From an uncultured Coriobacteriaceae bacterium (GTDB lineage: Bacteria > Actinomycetota > Coriobacteriia > Coriobacteriales > Coriobacteriaceae): a stretch of 64,000 bases of DNA. A model generated the notes under the pieces. The model was not told where the DNA came from, ran no database searches, and was given only the letters and a program-made list of their open reading frames with translations. Below, one piece after another: positions 22,645-32,875 of this stretch; position 1 is the stretch's first letter, and the number at the start of each line of letters is the position of its first letter. The position numbers and the translations under genes are program-made. The DNA lies in contig CALUIM010000004.1 in the NCBI GenBank assembly GCA_944320725.1, positions 1 to 64,000 of the forward strand, given 5' to 3'.

Positions 22645-23625
22645 GTGGCGCAGCCTGCGTTGCTTCCAGCATATCTGGCGTTTGGCGCCGACGAAGTGAA
22701 GCGCGAAGCGGCGCGTGACCGCCTGGTGAAGCGCCTTGAGGCGTCCGGTATGGCCGATTTCAACCTCGATGTGCGCGATATGACGCATGATCAGGATGTC
22801 GATGCGCTCATCTCGTCGCTCAACACCTTTCCCATGGGGGCCGACTTCCGACTTGTCATTCTCGAGGGATGCGACCGGCTCACAGAACCCGTGCGCAGCG
22901 CGCTCGTGGCGTATCTTGCGAATCCTGCGCCTACGACGGTGGTGCTCCTTGCGGCAACATCTTTAGCGAAGAGCACGAAACTCTATAAGGCGGTGGCGAA
23001 CCTCGGCGCCAAGGCCATCATCGACTGCTCTGCCAAGAAGCGCCGCGATCTGCCCGTGCTCGTGCAGGGCATGGCCCGCCGGCACGGGCGCGACATCACC
23101 CTCGACGCTGCGGAAGAGCTCATCTCGCGCGCGGGTGAGGGTACGCGCATGCTCGATAACGAACTCAAAAAGCTTGCGAGCATGGTGAGTGCCCCTACCA
23201 TTAGCAAGGCGGATGTCGAGCGCCATGTGGTCCGTACGGCCGAGGTTAAGCCGTGGGATCTGCTGAACGCGGTAAGCGCTCGCGACCTGCCGCGTGCGCT
23301 CGAGCTGCTGCGCCTGCAGCCGGCACGCAGCGAAGTACGCATCTACGCGCTTCTGCTCACACGTGTGCGAGAGCTCATGTGCGCGAAAGCGCTCGATGCG
23401 CGGGGGAGGGGGCGCGAGCTCGCCGCGCATCTCGGCATGCAGCAATGGCAGGTACGCAACCATCTTACGTGGGCACGACGTTTCACGGCTGATGAGCTTG
23501 AAGAGGCGCTTCGCCGTGCGGTCGATGTGGAGCAAGCGCTCAAAGGCTCGCGCGATTCCATGAATGCGCTCACGGTATGGATTGCGCAGATTGCCGGCGG
23601 CTCGCGCGATATACGTTCGCGGTGA
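22645..23625 (+). CDS. holA: DNA polymerase III delta subunit
   Basis: 326 residues from a GTG at 22645, with GGGGAGG five bases upstream. Features of HolA: AYLAFGADEVKREAARDRLV near the start, then FRLVILEGCDRL, VVLLAATSL, CSAKKRRDLP and RAGEGTRMLDNELKKLA, with the helical clamp-opening region after. It loads the sliding clamp with the delta-prime/tau complex. Its usual neighbours comEC (upstream) and rpsT (downstream) are both here, which supports the comEC call. Confidence 0.92.
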   Translation: MAQPALLPAYLAFGADEVKREAARDRLVKRLEASGMADFNLDVRDMTHDQDVDALISSLNTFPMGADFRLVILEGCDRLTEPVRSALVAYLANPAPTTVVLLAATSLAKSTKLYKAVANLGAKAIIDCSAKKRRDLPVLVQGMARRHGRDITLDAAEELISRAGEGTRMLDNELKKLASMVSAPTISKADVERHVVRTAEVKPWDLLNAVSARDLPRALELLRLQPARSEVRIYALLLTRVRELMCAKALDARGRGRELAAHLGMQQWQVRNHLTWARRFTADELEEALRRAVDVEQALKGSRDSMNALTVWIAQIAGGSRDIRSR

Positions 23626-23644
23626 TTCTTCACATCATCTGCAC

Positions 23645-23673
23645 TTTATCTGCCGCGTGCAACGTGCTACACT
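23645..23673 (+). promoter_or_regulatory. Promoter of rpsT
   Basis: TTTATC (23645-23650), 17-bp spacer, TACACT (23668-23673) with an extended -10 TGC directly before it. About 70 bases of leader follow. Confidence 0.5.
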
Positions 23674-23744
23674 AGGCAATCGTGACCTCACCGTGTCTCA
23701 GAGGCCGGATAGTTGATAGCTATCTTATGAAAGGAACACCGCAA

Positions 23745-24011
23745 GTGGCAAACATCAAGTCGCAGAAGAAACGCATCCGCACCAGCGAGAAGGCTCGCGT
23801 CCGCAATCGCGCTGTCCGCTCTGAGCTCAAGACGCTCGTTCGTCGCGTGCACGAGGCTGTCGAGGAGGGTAACGTCGAGGCTGCTCAGGCTGCTGCCAGC
23901 CGTGCTTACAAGCGTCTCGATCAGGCTGCTTCCAAGGGCATCATCCACAAGAACCAGGCTGCCAACCGTAAGTCGGGCGTGGCTCACCTCGTCAATGGTA
24001 TGAACGCCTAA
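23745..24011 (+). CDS. rpsT: 30S ribosomal protein S20
   Basis: 88 residues, GTG start at 23745 with AAAGGAAC upstream. A typical basic S20 sequence: [20 protein letters not shown] near the start, then [13 protein letters not shown], and [15 protein letters not shown] near the end. It binds 16S rRNA early in 30S assembly. A longer frame upstream lacks the family pattern. Transcribed alone between its own promoter and terminator. Confidence 0.96.
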   Translation: MANIKSQKKRIRTSEKARVRNRAVRSELKTLVRRVHEAVEEGNVEAAQAAASRAYKRLDQAASKGIIHKNQAANRKSGVAHLVNGMNA

Positions 24012-24035
24012 GCGTCTACGAAAACGTGTTGTGCG

Positions 24036-24062
24036 AGAGCCCGCTTATGCGGGCTCTTTTCG
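24036..24062 (+). terminator. Rho-independent terminator of rpsT
   Basis: 9-bp stem (24036-24044 with 24049-24057), 4-nt loop, then a T-rich tail. Confidence 0.85.
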
Positions 24063-24073
24063 TTTGAATCCGG

Positions 24074-24079
24074 TACAAT
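24074..24079 (+). promoter_or_regulatory. -10 element of lepA, likely leaderless start
   Basis: TACAAT ends only seven bases before the lepA ATG at 24087, and no Shine-Dalgarno lies between. Transcription would begin at or next to the start codon, giving a leaderless mRNA. No clear -35 is seen. Confidence 0.45.
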
Positions 24080-24086
24080 TGCCCCT

Positions 24087-25895
24087 ATGAATACTCAAGA
24101 CACCTCACATATCCGCAACTTTTCAATCGTTGCGCACATCGATCACGGCAAGTCGACCATCTCCGACCGCATCCTTGAGCTCACGCATACGGTCGAGGAG
24201 CGCGACATGGCCTCCCAGCTGCTCGACTCGATGGATATCGAGCGCGAGCGCGGCATCACGATCAAGTCGAATGCCGTGCGCGTGATGTACGAGGCCGATG
24301 ACGGCGACACCTATCAATTCAATCTCATTGATACGCCGGGTCATGTCGACTTCACCTACGAGGTTTCGCGTTCGCTCGCTGCCTGCGAGGGCGCGGTGCT
24401 CGTGGTTGACGCCACGCAGGGCGTCGAGGCCCAGACGGTTTCAAACGCCAACCTCGCCATGAATGCGAACCTCGATATCGTGCCCGCCATCAACAAGATC
24501 GATCTGCCCTCCGCGCATCCCGAGGAGGTCAAGACCGAGATCGAAGATGAGCTCGCCATCCCCGCCGATGACGCGGTCTGTGTGTCGGGCAAGACGGGCG
24601 AGGGCATCCATGATTTGCTTGAGGCAATCGTTTACTTGGTTTCTCCGCCAAAGGGTGACGCTACCGCTCCGCTCAAAGCGCTCATCCTCGATTCATACTT
24701 CGATGAGTACCGTGGCGTTGTGGCGACGGTGCGTATCTTCGACGGTGCTATCAAGAAGGGCGACCAGCTCACGATGATGCAGGCCGGTCAGTCCTTTTTG
24801 GTGGACGGCGTTGGCGTCAAGCGACCCGCCGAGGTACTGCTCGATGAGCTTACCGTGGGTGAGGTGGGCTTCGTGGTCACCGGGCTCAAAGATCCGGGCG
24901 CCGTTCGCGTGGGCGATACCTTGACCTATCGCGATCGTCCCTGCGCTGAGGCGCTTCCGGGATATCGCGAGGCAAAGCCCATGGTCTATACGGGCATATT
25001 TCCCATCGACAACAAGGACTACGAGAGCCTGCGCGACGCCCTCGAGAAGCTTCGTGTGAACGATCCCTCGCTCGTGTGGAGCCCCGAGACGAGCGTTGCG
25101 CTTGGCTTCGGGTTCCGCGTGGGCTTTTTGGGCCTATTGCACATGGAGGTTGTGAAGGAGCGCTTGGAGCGCGAGTTCGATCTCGACCTTATCGCGACGA
25201 GTCCTTCCGTGGACTACCACGTCTACAAGACCGACGGCGAGATGATATGCGTGCGCAGCCCGCAGGATCTCCCTGATGTTACGCGTATCGACCATATCGA
25301 GGAGCCGTATCTCAAGGCGAAGATCATCGTGCCGCCTGCGTATACCGGTGCCGTGATGCAGCTCGCCATCGAGCATCGCGCCATGATGACCGACATGATT
25401 CATCTGTCCGAGAAATCGGTTGAGATGCGTTTCGACATCCCGCTTGCCGAGCTCATTCTCGACTTCTTCGACCAGCTGAAAAGTCGTACCAAGGGCTATG
25501 CGAGCCTCGATTACGAATTCGCGGACTACCGTGCTTCCGAGCTGGTCAAACTCGATATTTTGCTTTCGGGTGATGAGGTTGATGCGCTCTCCTTCATCGT
25601 GCATAAAGACAAGGCCTATCCGCTTGCCCGCGGTCTGTGCGACAAGTTGAAGGAAATCATTCCGCGCCAGCAGTTCGAGGTTCCCATCCAAGGGGCGATC
25701 GGTAACAAGATCATCGCGCGTTCGACGGTGAAGGCGGTGCGCAAAGATGTGCTTGCCAAATGCTACGGCGGCGACATCTCGCGTAAGCGCAAGCTCCTCG
25801 AGAAGCAGAAAGAGGGCAAGAAGCGCATGAAGGCGGTTGGCTCGGTTGAGGTCCCGCAAGAGGCGTTCCTCGCCATTCTCAAAGTCGACGAGTAG
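24087..25895 (+). CDS. lepA: Elongation factor 4 (back-translocating GTPase LepA)
   Basis: 602 residues, the usual length. G-domain: [14 protein letters not shown] (G1), [10 protein letters not shown] (G2), IDTPGHVDF (G3), NKIDLPSA (G4). It is followed by EF-G-like domains II, III and V and the LepA-specific C-terminal domain ([34 protein letters not shown]). It acts on stalled or mistranslocated ribosomes. The start lacks a ribosome site, consistent with a leaderless transcript. Confidence 0.97.
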   Translation: MNTQDTSHIRNFSIVAHIDHGKSTISDRILELTHTVEERDMASQLLDSMDIERERGITIKSNAVRVMYEADDGDTYQFNLIDTPGHVDFTYEVSRSLAACEGAVLVVDATQGVEAQTVSNANLAMNANLDIVPAINKIDLPSAHPEEVKTEIEDELAIPADDAVCVSGKTGEGIHDLLEAIVYLVSPPKGDATAPLKALILDSYFDEYRGVVATVRIFDGAIKKGDQLTMMQAGQSFLVDGVGVKRPAEVLLDELTVGEVGFVVTGLKDPGAVRVGDTLTYRDRPCAEALPGYREAKPMVYTGIFPIDNKDYESLRDALEKLRVNDPSLVWSPETSVALGFGFRVGFLGLLHMEVVKERLEREFDLDLIATSPSVDYHVYKTDGEMICVRSPQDLPDVTRIDHIEEPYLKAKIIVPPAYTGAVMQLAIEHRAMMTDMIHLSEKSVEMRFDIPLAELILDFFDQLKSRTKGYASLDYEFADYRASELVKLDILLSGDEVDALSFIVHKDKAYPLARGLCDKLKEIIPRQQFEVPIQGAIGNKIIARSTVKAVRKDVLAKCYGGDISRKRKLLEKQKEGKKRMKAVGSVEVPQEAFLAILKVDE

Positions 25896-25943
25896 CTCTG
25901 CGGTACGTAGCGACGACGATTACGCCTTCGATTCGAGGTTTTC

Positions 25944-26930
25944 ATGGGATATGCTGATACCATACGAGGGCTGCTTGCTGAGCAGCCGTTTCTCCTCGCG
26001 CCTATGGCGGGCGTGACCGATGCGGCGTACCGCATCATGTGCCGCCGACGTGGCGCGCGTCTGGCGTATTCCGAGATGGTCAGCGTGGCCGGTCTCGCTT
26101 ATGCGAGCAACAAGACCTGGCGGCTGGTTTTGCCTGAAGATGAGGAGCCTCAGATCTGTGTGCAGCTCTTTGGCTCAAAGCCCGACCAGTTTGCTGGCGC
26201 CGTCGAGGCGGTTGCGGAGCGCGTGGGCTCGCGCCTGACGCTCATCGACATCAACATGGCGTGTCCGGCGCGCAAGGTGATTACGAAGGGCGAGGGCTGT
26301 GCACTCATGGAGACGCCTGAGCTCGCCGAAGAGATTGTGCGTGCCTGCGTTAGCCGAGCGAGCGTGCCGGTCACCGTTAAGATGCGCACCGCGTTTCGCC
26401 AAGGGGAGCGCACCGCGCCGGAGCTCGCGCGGCGTCTTGAGGCTGCGGGCGCAGCGGCGGTGGCGGTTCATGGCCGTTCTGCCAAGCAACTCTATACCGG
26501 CCAGGCTGATTGGACGGTCATCGATGATGTTGCGCGCGCGGTCGATATCCCCGTGATCGGATCGGGCGATGTCTTCTCGGCAGCAGACGCCTCCCGTATG
26601 CTTGCCGAAACCGCCGCGGAGGGCGTCTTTATAGCGCGCGGCACCTATGGCAACCCGTGGGTGTTTGACGATGCGCTCAAGCTTGCGCGTGAGGGCGATG
26701 CCCCGGCTGAGCGCAGCTTTGTCGAGCGCCTTGACGCGCTGCGCGAGCACCTTGGGCTGACGCATCGCTACCTACCCCTCATGTCGCGTGCGCGCACGTA
26801 TGCCACGTGGTATCTCAAGGGCATGCCGCATGCCGCCTCGTGGCGCGGAAGCGTTGTGCGTTGCAGCACCTATGAGGAGTTCATGGCGCTGGTCGATGAG
26901 ATTGAGGCGGACGTCGCGGCATGTCAGTAA
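25944..26930 (+). CDS. dusB: tRNA-dihydrouridine synthase
   Basis: 328 residues. FMN-binding TIM-barrel motifs: LLAPMAGVTDAAYR at the start, INMACPARKV with the catalytic Cys, KMRTAFRQ, VHGRSAKQLYTG and GSGDVFSAAD. It reduces uridines in the tRNA D-loop. Its end overlaps the hemW start by 10 bp, so the two are co-transcribed. Assignment to DusB rather than another Dus is by general similarity. Confidence 0.92.
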   Translation: MGYADTIRGLLAEQPFLLAPMAGVTDAAYRIMCRRRGARLAYSEMVSVAGLAYASNKTWRLVLPEDEEPQICVQLFGSKPDQFAGAVEAVAERVGSRLTLIDINMACPARKVITKGEGCALMETPELAEEIVRACVSRASVPVTVKMRTAFRQGERTAPELARRLEAAGAAAVAVHGRSAKQLYTGQADWTVIDDVARAVDIPVIGSGDVFSAADASRMLAETAAEGVFIARGTYGNPWVFDDALKLAREGDAPAERSFVERLDALREHLGLTHRYLPLMSRARTYATWYLKGMPHAASWRGSVVRCSTYEEFMALVDEIEADVAACQ

Positions 26931-28111
26931 GCGCGCTGTATCTGCACATCCCGTTTTGTCATGCGAAATGCGCATATTGCGATTTCGATTCTTGTGGGCT
27001 CACCGGCGCCGCGCTTGATGGTGCCATCGCGTCCTATCTTCCTCAACTGTTCGAACGCATCGATGCCTTTGGGCGCACGGGCGCGTTGGACCATATTGAG
27101 ACCGTGTATGTGGGAGGCGGCACGCCCTCGGTGCTCGGTCGTTCGCTTGTAGATGTGGTGGCGCGGGTGCGCACATGGTGTGATCCTGTTGAGATGACCT
27201 GCGAGGTGAATCCAGAATCCTTTGACATGCCTCTGGCGGAAGGCTTGGCGCGTGCCGGGGTGACGCGGATTTCATGCGGTGTGCAGAGTCTGCATGATGA
27301 TGAGCTTGCTGAGATAGGTCGCCTGCACACGCGCGCGACGGCCCTGGAGGCGCTGCGCTGCGCCCGCGCCGCTGGTTTCGACGTTTCCTGCGATCTGATG
27401 TGCGGGCTTCCCGGCCAGACGTACGAAAGCTGGCTTGAGACGTTGCAGGGCATCATCGCAGAGGAGCCGGATCATGTATCGGTGTATCCGCTCACGCTTG
27501 AGGCGGGGACGCCACTCGCACAACGGGCCGTACGTGATGGGTCGCTTATGCCCGATGAGGATCTTCAAGCCGATTGCATGGAAGCAGCCGAGCGGCGGCT
27601 TGGGCGTGCCGGCTATGCGCGCTATGAGGTGGCAAGCTATGCGCGACCCGGTCATGCATGCATGCACAACCAGGCATATTGGACGGGACGAAGCTACCTG
27701 GGCATCGGGCGCTCGGCAGCGGGCATGCTCAGCCGCTCAGAAGCTACTCGCTACGCAGCGCTGCTGCCCGGCCTTTCCGAGCAGCTCGATGCGTCTTGGG
27801 ATGCAGCGCGCGTGCGCTTCGTGCAACTTGATGATGCAGCTGAGCACGTTGCATATGAGCTGCTCACAGCGCGAGAGGCGGCGGCCGAAGACCTGATGCT
27901 CGGGATGCGGCGCTCATGTGGCGTGCACGCCTCTGATATTGCGCACGCGGCCCATGTGATTGGTGAGGATGCCGTCGATGAGGTAGCGCGCATCGCGTGC
28001 CGGCGCGGCCTTGCACGCTGGTGCGATGCGCGCTTGGTGCCAACAGAGCAAGGATGGCTTTTGGGAAACGAGCTCTATGGTCTTATGTGGGACCTTGCCG
28101 ATCCCGCGTGA
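26921..28111 (+). CDS. hemW: Radical SAM heme chaperone HemW-like protein
   Basis: 396 residues. The N-terminal radical SAM motif is HIPFCHAKCAYCDFD (Cys-x3-Cys-x2-Cys, with the extra Cys of the HemW/HemN group expected just after). YVGGGTPSVL, SCGVQSLHDDEL and CDLMCGLPGQTYESW follow, then the HemN C-terminal domain. It overlaps dusB. HemW proteins bind and deliver heme, whereas true HemN oxidises coproporphyrinogen; neither activity has been shown for this protein. Confidence 0.88.
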   Translation: MSVSALYLHIPFCHAKCAYCDFDSCGLTGAALDGAIASYLPQLFERIDAFGRTGALDHIETVYVGGGTPSVLGRSLVDVVARVRTWCDPVEMTCEVNPESFDMPLAEGLARAGVTRISCGVQSLHDDELAEIGRLHTRATALEALRCARAAGFDVSCDLMCGLPGQTYESWLETLQGIIAEEPDHVSVYPLTLEAGTPLAQRAVRDGSLMPDEDLQADCMEAAERRLGRAGYARYEVASYARPGHACMHNQAYWTGRSYLGIGRSAAGMLSRSEATRYAALLPGLSEQLDASWDAARVRFVQLDDAAEHVAYELLTAREAAAEDLMLGMRRSCGVHASDIAHAAHVIGEDAVDEVARIACRRGLARWCDARLVPTEQGWLLGNELYGLMWDLADPA

Positions 28112-28213
28112 TGCCATCATCTGGGGAATCAGTCGAGATTGATGCGGTCGTGGTCGCGTTGGGTACAATAGCCCACGTCTGATTTTGAGACTCCACGGGA
28201 GGAACATCGCGGT

Positions 28214-29323
28214 ATGGCGACGATGAACGAGAAAGACTATTACGCCATCTTGGGTGTGTCCAAGGATGCGACGGCGAAGGAGATTCAGAAGGCGTTTCAG
28301 CAAAAAGCGCGCAAGCTGCATCCCGATGTGAACAAGGCACCCGATGCCGAAGAGAAGTTTAAAGAGGTCTCCGAGGCATACGCGGTACTCTCGGATGAGC
28401 AGAAGCGCGCTCGCTATGATGCGATGCGCTCGGGCAACCCCTTTGCCGGTGCGTCTGGTCCCAGCACGGCTCCGTACGGTGGTGGGTATGCGGGAGGTTA
28501 CGGCGGCATGCCGTTTGACGGGTTCCCCTTCGGCGGCGCATGGTCTTCGCGTCGCCAGGGGCGTCAGGGCAGCTCGGCGTACAACCCGGAGGAGGGTTCC
28601 GACATCATCGTCGATGTCGAGCTTTCGGCCGAGCAAGTCAAAGAGGGCGTGCGCAAGGGGATAAAATATCGTCGTTACGAGCCTTGTGCTCAGTGCGGCG
28701 GCTCGGGATCGGTATCCTCCGAGCACGCACACACCTGTCCCAGCTGCGGCGGCACGGGCGCTATCGGTGTCGATATGTCGTTTCTGTTCGGAGGCGGCAT
28801 GTTCCAGATGGTCTGTCCTGAGTGTGGGGGCAGCGGCAAGGTTGTCGCCGACCCGTGTCCCACGTGCGGTGGTTCGGGTCGCAGCCAGGTGATGGCGGAA
28901 ACCGTGATTGAGTTTCCCGCAGGCACGCACGACGGAGACACCGTGCGCGTTGCCGGTATGGGGCATGCCGGTACCAACGGCGCCGCTGCGGGCGATCTTG
29001 TGGGACGCGCACGTGTGGCGGCCGAGCGCCTTGAGGGCAAGCCGGCGCAGGGCTTCCATATCATGGGATTCATGGCACCGTTTCTCGCGCTCGCCGCGCT
29101 CTCGGGCGTCTTCTCCATCATGGCGCTCATCTGCCTGGTGCCGTTTCTCTTCGGCGCATACCTGGTCATTACGGCTGATATCCGTCATCGCACGTCGCTG
29201 TGGTGGAAACGCGGCGGTGCGCGCTTTTTGAACGGCTTCAGCCAAGCGCTCTTCTATGCGCTTATCGCGGTCTGGTTCATCAGCTGCAGCTCCGGCTTGC
29301 TGTACCGGCCGTATTTGTTCTAG
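28214..29323 (+). CDS. DnaJ-like protein with a membrane C-terminus
   Basis: 369 residues, GGAGGAAC upstream. J-domain with the HPD motif at residues 36-38, a Gly/Phe-rich linker, and all four CxxCxGxG zinc repeats ([32 protein letters not shown]). The second client-binding domain and dimerisation region of DnaJ are replaced from about residue 275 by two or three hydrophobic helices, including [20 protein letters not shown] and a C-terminal span. The region before it still has the [10 protein letters not shown] motif. It probably recruits DnaK to the membrane. A canonical dnaJ follows. Confidence 0.85.
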   Translation: MATMNEKDYYAILGVSKDATAKEIQKAFQQKARKLHPDVNKAPDAEEKFKEVSEAYAVLSDEQKRARYDAMRSGNPFAGASGPSTAPYGGGYAGGYGGMPFDGFPFGGAWSSRRQGRQGSSAYNPEEGSDIIVDVELSAEQVKEGVRKGIKYRRYEPCAQCGGSGSVSSEHAHTCPSCGGTGAIGVDMSFLFGGGMFQMVCPECGGSGKVVADPCPTCGGSGRSQVMAETVIEFPAGTHDGDTVRVAGMGHAGTNGAAAGDLVGRARVAAERLEGKPAQGFHIMGFMAPFLALAALSGVFSIMALICLVPFLFGAYLVITADIRHRTSLWWKRGGARFLNGFSQALFYALIAVWFISCSSGLLYRPYLF

Positions 29324-29434
29324 TTTTCATGAGCTGTTTTATCGCTCGTGCTCGGGGTACCATCTGAGATGGTCCGGTTCATGTGTGAACAGTACGGGCG
29401 ATAACAAGGTGATAGGTGGGGGAAGGTTCCAACG

Positions 29435-30583
29435 GTGCCCGATAAGCGAGATTACTATGAGGTGCTCGGCGTCGATCGCGATGCCGACCAGCGTACCATC
29501 AAGCGCGCGTTTCTGAAGAAGGCGCGCACGGTTCATCCCGATGTTTCGGATGATCCTGATGCAGAGGAGAAGTTCAAGGAGCTCAACGAGGCGTACTCGG
29601 TGCTCTCCGATGAGCAGAAGCGCGCCAACTACGATCGCTATGGCACCGCAGACGGCCCCATGGGCTCGGGGTATGTTGATTTCAGGGATATCTTCGGCGG
29701 CATGGGCATGGACGATATCTTCTCCTCGTTCTTCGGCGGAGGCTCCGCAGGTGGCGGACGAAGCCGTCAGACGCGCCGTCAGGGGCGCGATATGGCCATC
29801 AGCATGTCGGTCACGCTTGAGGAGGCGGCACTCGGCTGCACCAAGACCATCAGCTATGATCGCCTTGCCCCGTGCGAGGATTGCCATGGGACGGGAAGCC
29901 CCGAAGGCGCTTCCGAGAAGCCGTGCCCGCGTTGTCACGGCACCGGATTCGTCACGACGGTCCAGCGCTCCATCTTCGGGCAGGTGCAGTCCTCTTCTCC
30001 GTGCCCCGATTGCGGTGGCGAGGGCACGGTGCTCGATCAGCCCTGTGAGATGTGCGACGGCCAGGGTCGCACGCCTACGCATGAGAAGGTCGAAGTTAAG
30101 ATTCCGGCTGGTATCTCAACAGGTCGCCAGCTGCGCGTACGCGGCTATGGCGAGGCAGGATATCGCGGCGCCGCTTCAGGTGATCTGATTGTCTCGGTGA
30201 GCGTTGAGCCTCATGAGCGCTTTGAGCGCACGGGAGACGATTTGCTTTGCACCCTTGAGATCTCGATGGTTCAAGCGGCGCTGGGCTGCACGATCGAGGT
30301 CGCGGGCATCATGCCCGATGAGCGCATCGTCTTCACGATTCCCGCTGGCACGCAATACGGTGACACGATTGCCGTAGATGGCCTGGGCATGCCTCGTATG
30401 GGTGGCGGCGGCTCGCGCGGTCGCGCGCTCGGTCGCGTCAAGGTTGTGGTTCCGCAGCGGCTGACTGGCGAGCAGCGCGAACTGCTCATGAAATACGCCA
30501 AGGCAGCGGGAGAGAGCGTTGCCGAGGGCAAGCGCAGCGTAGGCGAGAAGATCCGCGACGCGCTCGATGACATCTTGGACTAA
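29435..30583 (+). CDS. dnaJ: Chaperone protein DnaJ
   Basis: 382 residues, GTG start at 29435. J-domain with HPD, Gly-rich linker, four zinc repeats (CEDCHGTG, CPRCHGTG, CPDCGGEG, CEMCDGQG), and both C-terminal client-binding domains. It ends with a typical LTGEQRELLMKYAKAAGE segment. Cochaperone of DnaK. It follows the membrane DnaJ-like gene and is closely followed by mtaB. The gene is not next to dnaK or grpE in this window. Confidence 0.94.
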   Translation: MPDKRDYYEVLGVDRDADQRTIKRAFLKKARTVHPDVSDDPDAEEKFKELNEAYSVLSDEQKRANYDRYGTADGPMGSGYVDFRDIFGGMGMDDIFSSFFGGGSAGGGRSRQTRRQGRDMAISMSVTLEEAALGCTKTISYDRLAPCEDCHGTGSPEGASEKPCPRCHGTGFVTTVQRSIFGQVQSSSPCPDCGGEGTVLDQPCEMCDGQGRTPTHEKVEVKIPAGISTGRQLRVRGYGEAGYRGAASGDLIVSVSVEPHERFERTGDDLLCTLEISMVQAALGCTIEVAGIMPDERIVFTIPAGTQYGDTIAVDGLGMPRMGGGGSRGRALGRVKVVVPQRLTGEQRELLMKYAKAAGESVAEGKRSVGEKIRDALDDILD

Positions 30584-30586
30584 CCC

Positions 30587-31885
30587 GTGGCACGCCCGTT
30601 TGTCTGTGTCGTCAATCTTGGTTGCCGTGTCAACCGCGTGGAAAGCGACCGTATCTCCGAGTCGCTCGCACGTGCAGGCCTTACCTTGGTTGATCCCGAT
30701 GAAGCCGATTTGATTGTTGTCAACACGTGCGCGGTTACCGGTGAAGCCGAGGCGAAGACGCGCAAGGCCGTTCGCCATGCGCTCGGTCGTGCGCGCGAGC
30801 CGTATGTGATCGCAACCGGATGTGCGACGAACTTGCATCCGGAGATGCTGAGTGAGCTTTCTGATCGCGTGTGCATTGAGCCGCTTAAGACCGATATCGC
30901 ACCGCGTGCGCTCGAGTTGCTGGGATATACCTCCGATGGCGAGGAGGCAGAGCTTGATGCACAGGATGTTGCGGCGCTGCTGGGCAGGTCGCGTTGGGGC
31001 GTGAAGATTCAAGACGGTTGCAACAACCGGTGCACGTACTGCATTGTGTGGAAGGCGCGCGGCCCCGAGCGCTCGGTACCGGTTGACGCGGTACTCGAGC
31101 AGGTACGCGAGGCCCATGCCGCCGGTATTCCCGAGGTTGTCCTTACGGGCGTGAATCTCGGCGCCTATGATGGCACCAGTGATTCTGATACGCATGTCGA
31201 GATCGACGAGCTTCTGCGCATCATCCTCGAGGAGACCTCCATCGAGCACGTTCGCCTCTCGTCGATCGAGCCCATGGATGTAACGGATCGCCTGCTCGAC
31301 CAGATGGCGGCTCATCCTGAGCGTGTGGCGCCATTTTTGCATCTACCTGTGCAGTCGGGCAGCTCATCGGTGCTCGAGCGCATGGGCCGGCCCTATACGG
31401 CCGACGATATGCGTGAGCTCGCCGCGCGTATTCGCGCCAAGCTCCCTTGCGCTTCGATCTCATCTGACATGATTGTGGGGTTCCCGGGTGAGACTGACGA
31501 GGAGTTTGAGGCTACGCTCGAGCTGGCTCGCGCGATGCGTTTTTCTCGCATTCATGTCTTTCGCTATAGCGCCCGTCCCGCAACGCCTGCCGCCATCATG
31601 CCAAATCAGGTGCCGCCCGAGGTGATGGCAGCGCGCTCGCAACGTCTTCGCGCGCTTGCATCCGAGCTTGCACGGCGCGATGCACATGAGCGCGTGGGCA
31701 CCCGCGAACGGGCGGTTATCGAGCAAGACGCTATCGGCACGCTGGCGTCTTTTCATAAGGTGCGGATTGATGATGCGCCTGCGTTCGTGCGCCCGCGCAT
31801 CGTAGATGTTGCTATCATCGGTATCGATGATGATGGGTTGTTGCATGCACGCATGTGCGATGCCAACATGAGCGAGAGGCGATAG
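30587..31885 (+). CDS. mtaB: MtaB-type tRNA methylthiotransferase
   Basis: 432 residues, GTG at 30587. N-terminal UPF0004 domain with NLGCRVNRVESD and VNTCAVTGEAEAKTRK cysteines, a third Cys in ATGCA, then the radical SAM motif IQDGCNNRCTYCIVWKARG and a C-terminal TRAM-like region. The family adds a methylthio group to t6A37 of tRNAs. The LGCRVN start separates it from MiaB and RimO, both also present in this window. The next gene begins at the following base. Confidence 0.9.
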   Translation: MARPFVCVVNLGCRVNRVESDRISESLARAGLTLVDPDEADLIVVNTCAVTGEAEAKTRKAVRHALGRAREPYVIATGCATNLHPEMLSELSDRVCIEPLKTDIAPRALELLGYTSDGEEAELDAQDVAALLGRSRWGVKIQDGCNNRCTYCIVWKARGPERSVPVDAVLEQVREAHAAGIPEVVLTGVNLGAYDGTSDSDTHVEIDELLRIILEETSIEHVRLSSIEPMDVTDRLLDQMAAHPERVAPFLHLPVQSGSSSVLERMGRPYTADDMRELAARIRAKLPCASISSDMIVGFPGETDEEFEATLELARAMRFSRIHVFRYSARPATPAAIMPNQVPPEVMAARSQRLRALASELARRDAHERVGTRERAVIEQDAIGTLASFHKVRIDDAPAFVRPRIVDVAIIGIDDDGLLHARMCDANMSERR

Positions 31886-32875
31886 ATGGAGCAGGCCAAG
31901 GTACGTTTGAGCATACCGTCCGATCTTGATGCCGTCGATGTAACGGGGAGCGGCGACGTGCTGCTGCGTGCCATAGAACGTGCTTCAACTGCCTCGATTG
32001 TTGTGCGGGGCGATGCTATCTCCATTAGCGGTACTCCTGATGAGGTCGAGCTTCTCACCCGTGTGTTTACCTATATCATAAAGGCCGCAGCGTCTGGAGA
32101 CGCCCCGTCTGAAGATGATGTCATGCGCTTGCTCGACACCCTTCGTGAGCGCGAGCAGGGCCTAGCCGGGCTGCGCGACGACATCTTGCTTACCTATCGC
32201 AGCAAGGCAATTCGGCCTAAAACTGTAGGCCAGCAACGCTACATCGATGCGATTCGCAACAATACCGTCACGTTTTGCATGGGTCCGGCGGGTACGGGCA
32301 AGACCTATCTCGCGATGGCCATGGCGGTAGCCGCCCTCAAGCGCCACGAGGTGGGTCGTATTGTGCTCACCCGTCCGGTTGTCGAGGCGGGCGAGAATCT
32401 GGGGTATCTGCCGGGTACGCTTCAGGAAAAAATCGATCCCTATGTGCGTCCTCTGTTCGATGCGCTTTTCGATATGACCGATATGGAGCGTGCGGGCGAG
32501 CTTATCGAGCAGGGCATCATCGAGATTGCACCGCTCGCGTACATGCGTGGCCGCACCTTGAACGACGCGTTCGTGGTGCTTGACGAAGCGCAGAATACCA
32601 CGCCGGAGCAGATGAAAATGTTCCTCACGCGCCTTGGCTTCAATTCGACCTTCATAATCACGGGTGATTCAACGCAGCGCGACCTCATGGGACGCAAAGG
32701 CGGTCTCACCGATATCGAGCGCATCCTCGATGGTGTACGGGATATCGCCTTCATCCATCTCGATCGCGCCGATGTGGTGCGCCACGCGCTCGTGGGGCGC
32801 ATTGTCGAGGCGTATGATGCATTCGAGGCAACGACCAAGGAGGAACGTCATGAACGTGCTCATCGCACGCGATGA
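31886..32875 (+). CDS. phoH: PhoH-like ATPase
   Basis: 329 residues. N-terminal KH-like part, then the PhoH P-loop FCMGPAGTGKTYLAMAMAV, TRPVVEAGENLGYLPGTLQEK, and Walker B VVLDEAQNTTPEQMKMFLTR. The phoH-ybeY-era order is widespread and linked to ribosome maturation and RNA metabolism. Its end overlaps ybeY by 26 bp. Confidence 0.93.
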   Translation: MEQAKVRLSIPSDLDAVDVTGSGDVLLRAIERASTASIVVRGDAISISGTPDEVELLTRVFTYIIKAAASGDAPSEDDVMRLLDTLREREQGLAGLRDDILLTYRSKAIRPKTVGQQRYIDAIRNNTVTFCMGPAGTGKTYLAMAMAVAALKRHEVGRIVLTRPVVEAGENLGYLPGTLQEKIDPYVRPLFDALFDMTDMERAGELIEQGIIEIAPLAYMRGRTLNDAFVVLDEAQNTTPEQMKMFLTRLGFNSTFIITGDSTQRDLMGRKGGLTDIERILDGVRDIAFIHLDRADVVRHALVGRIVEAYDAFEATTKEERHERAHRTR

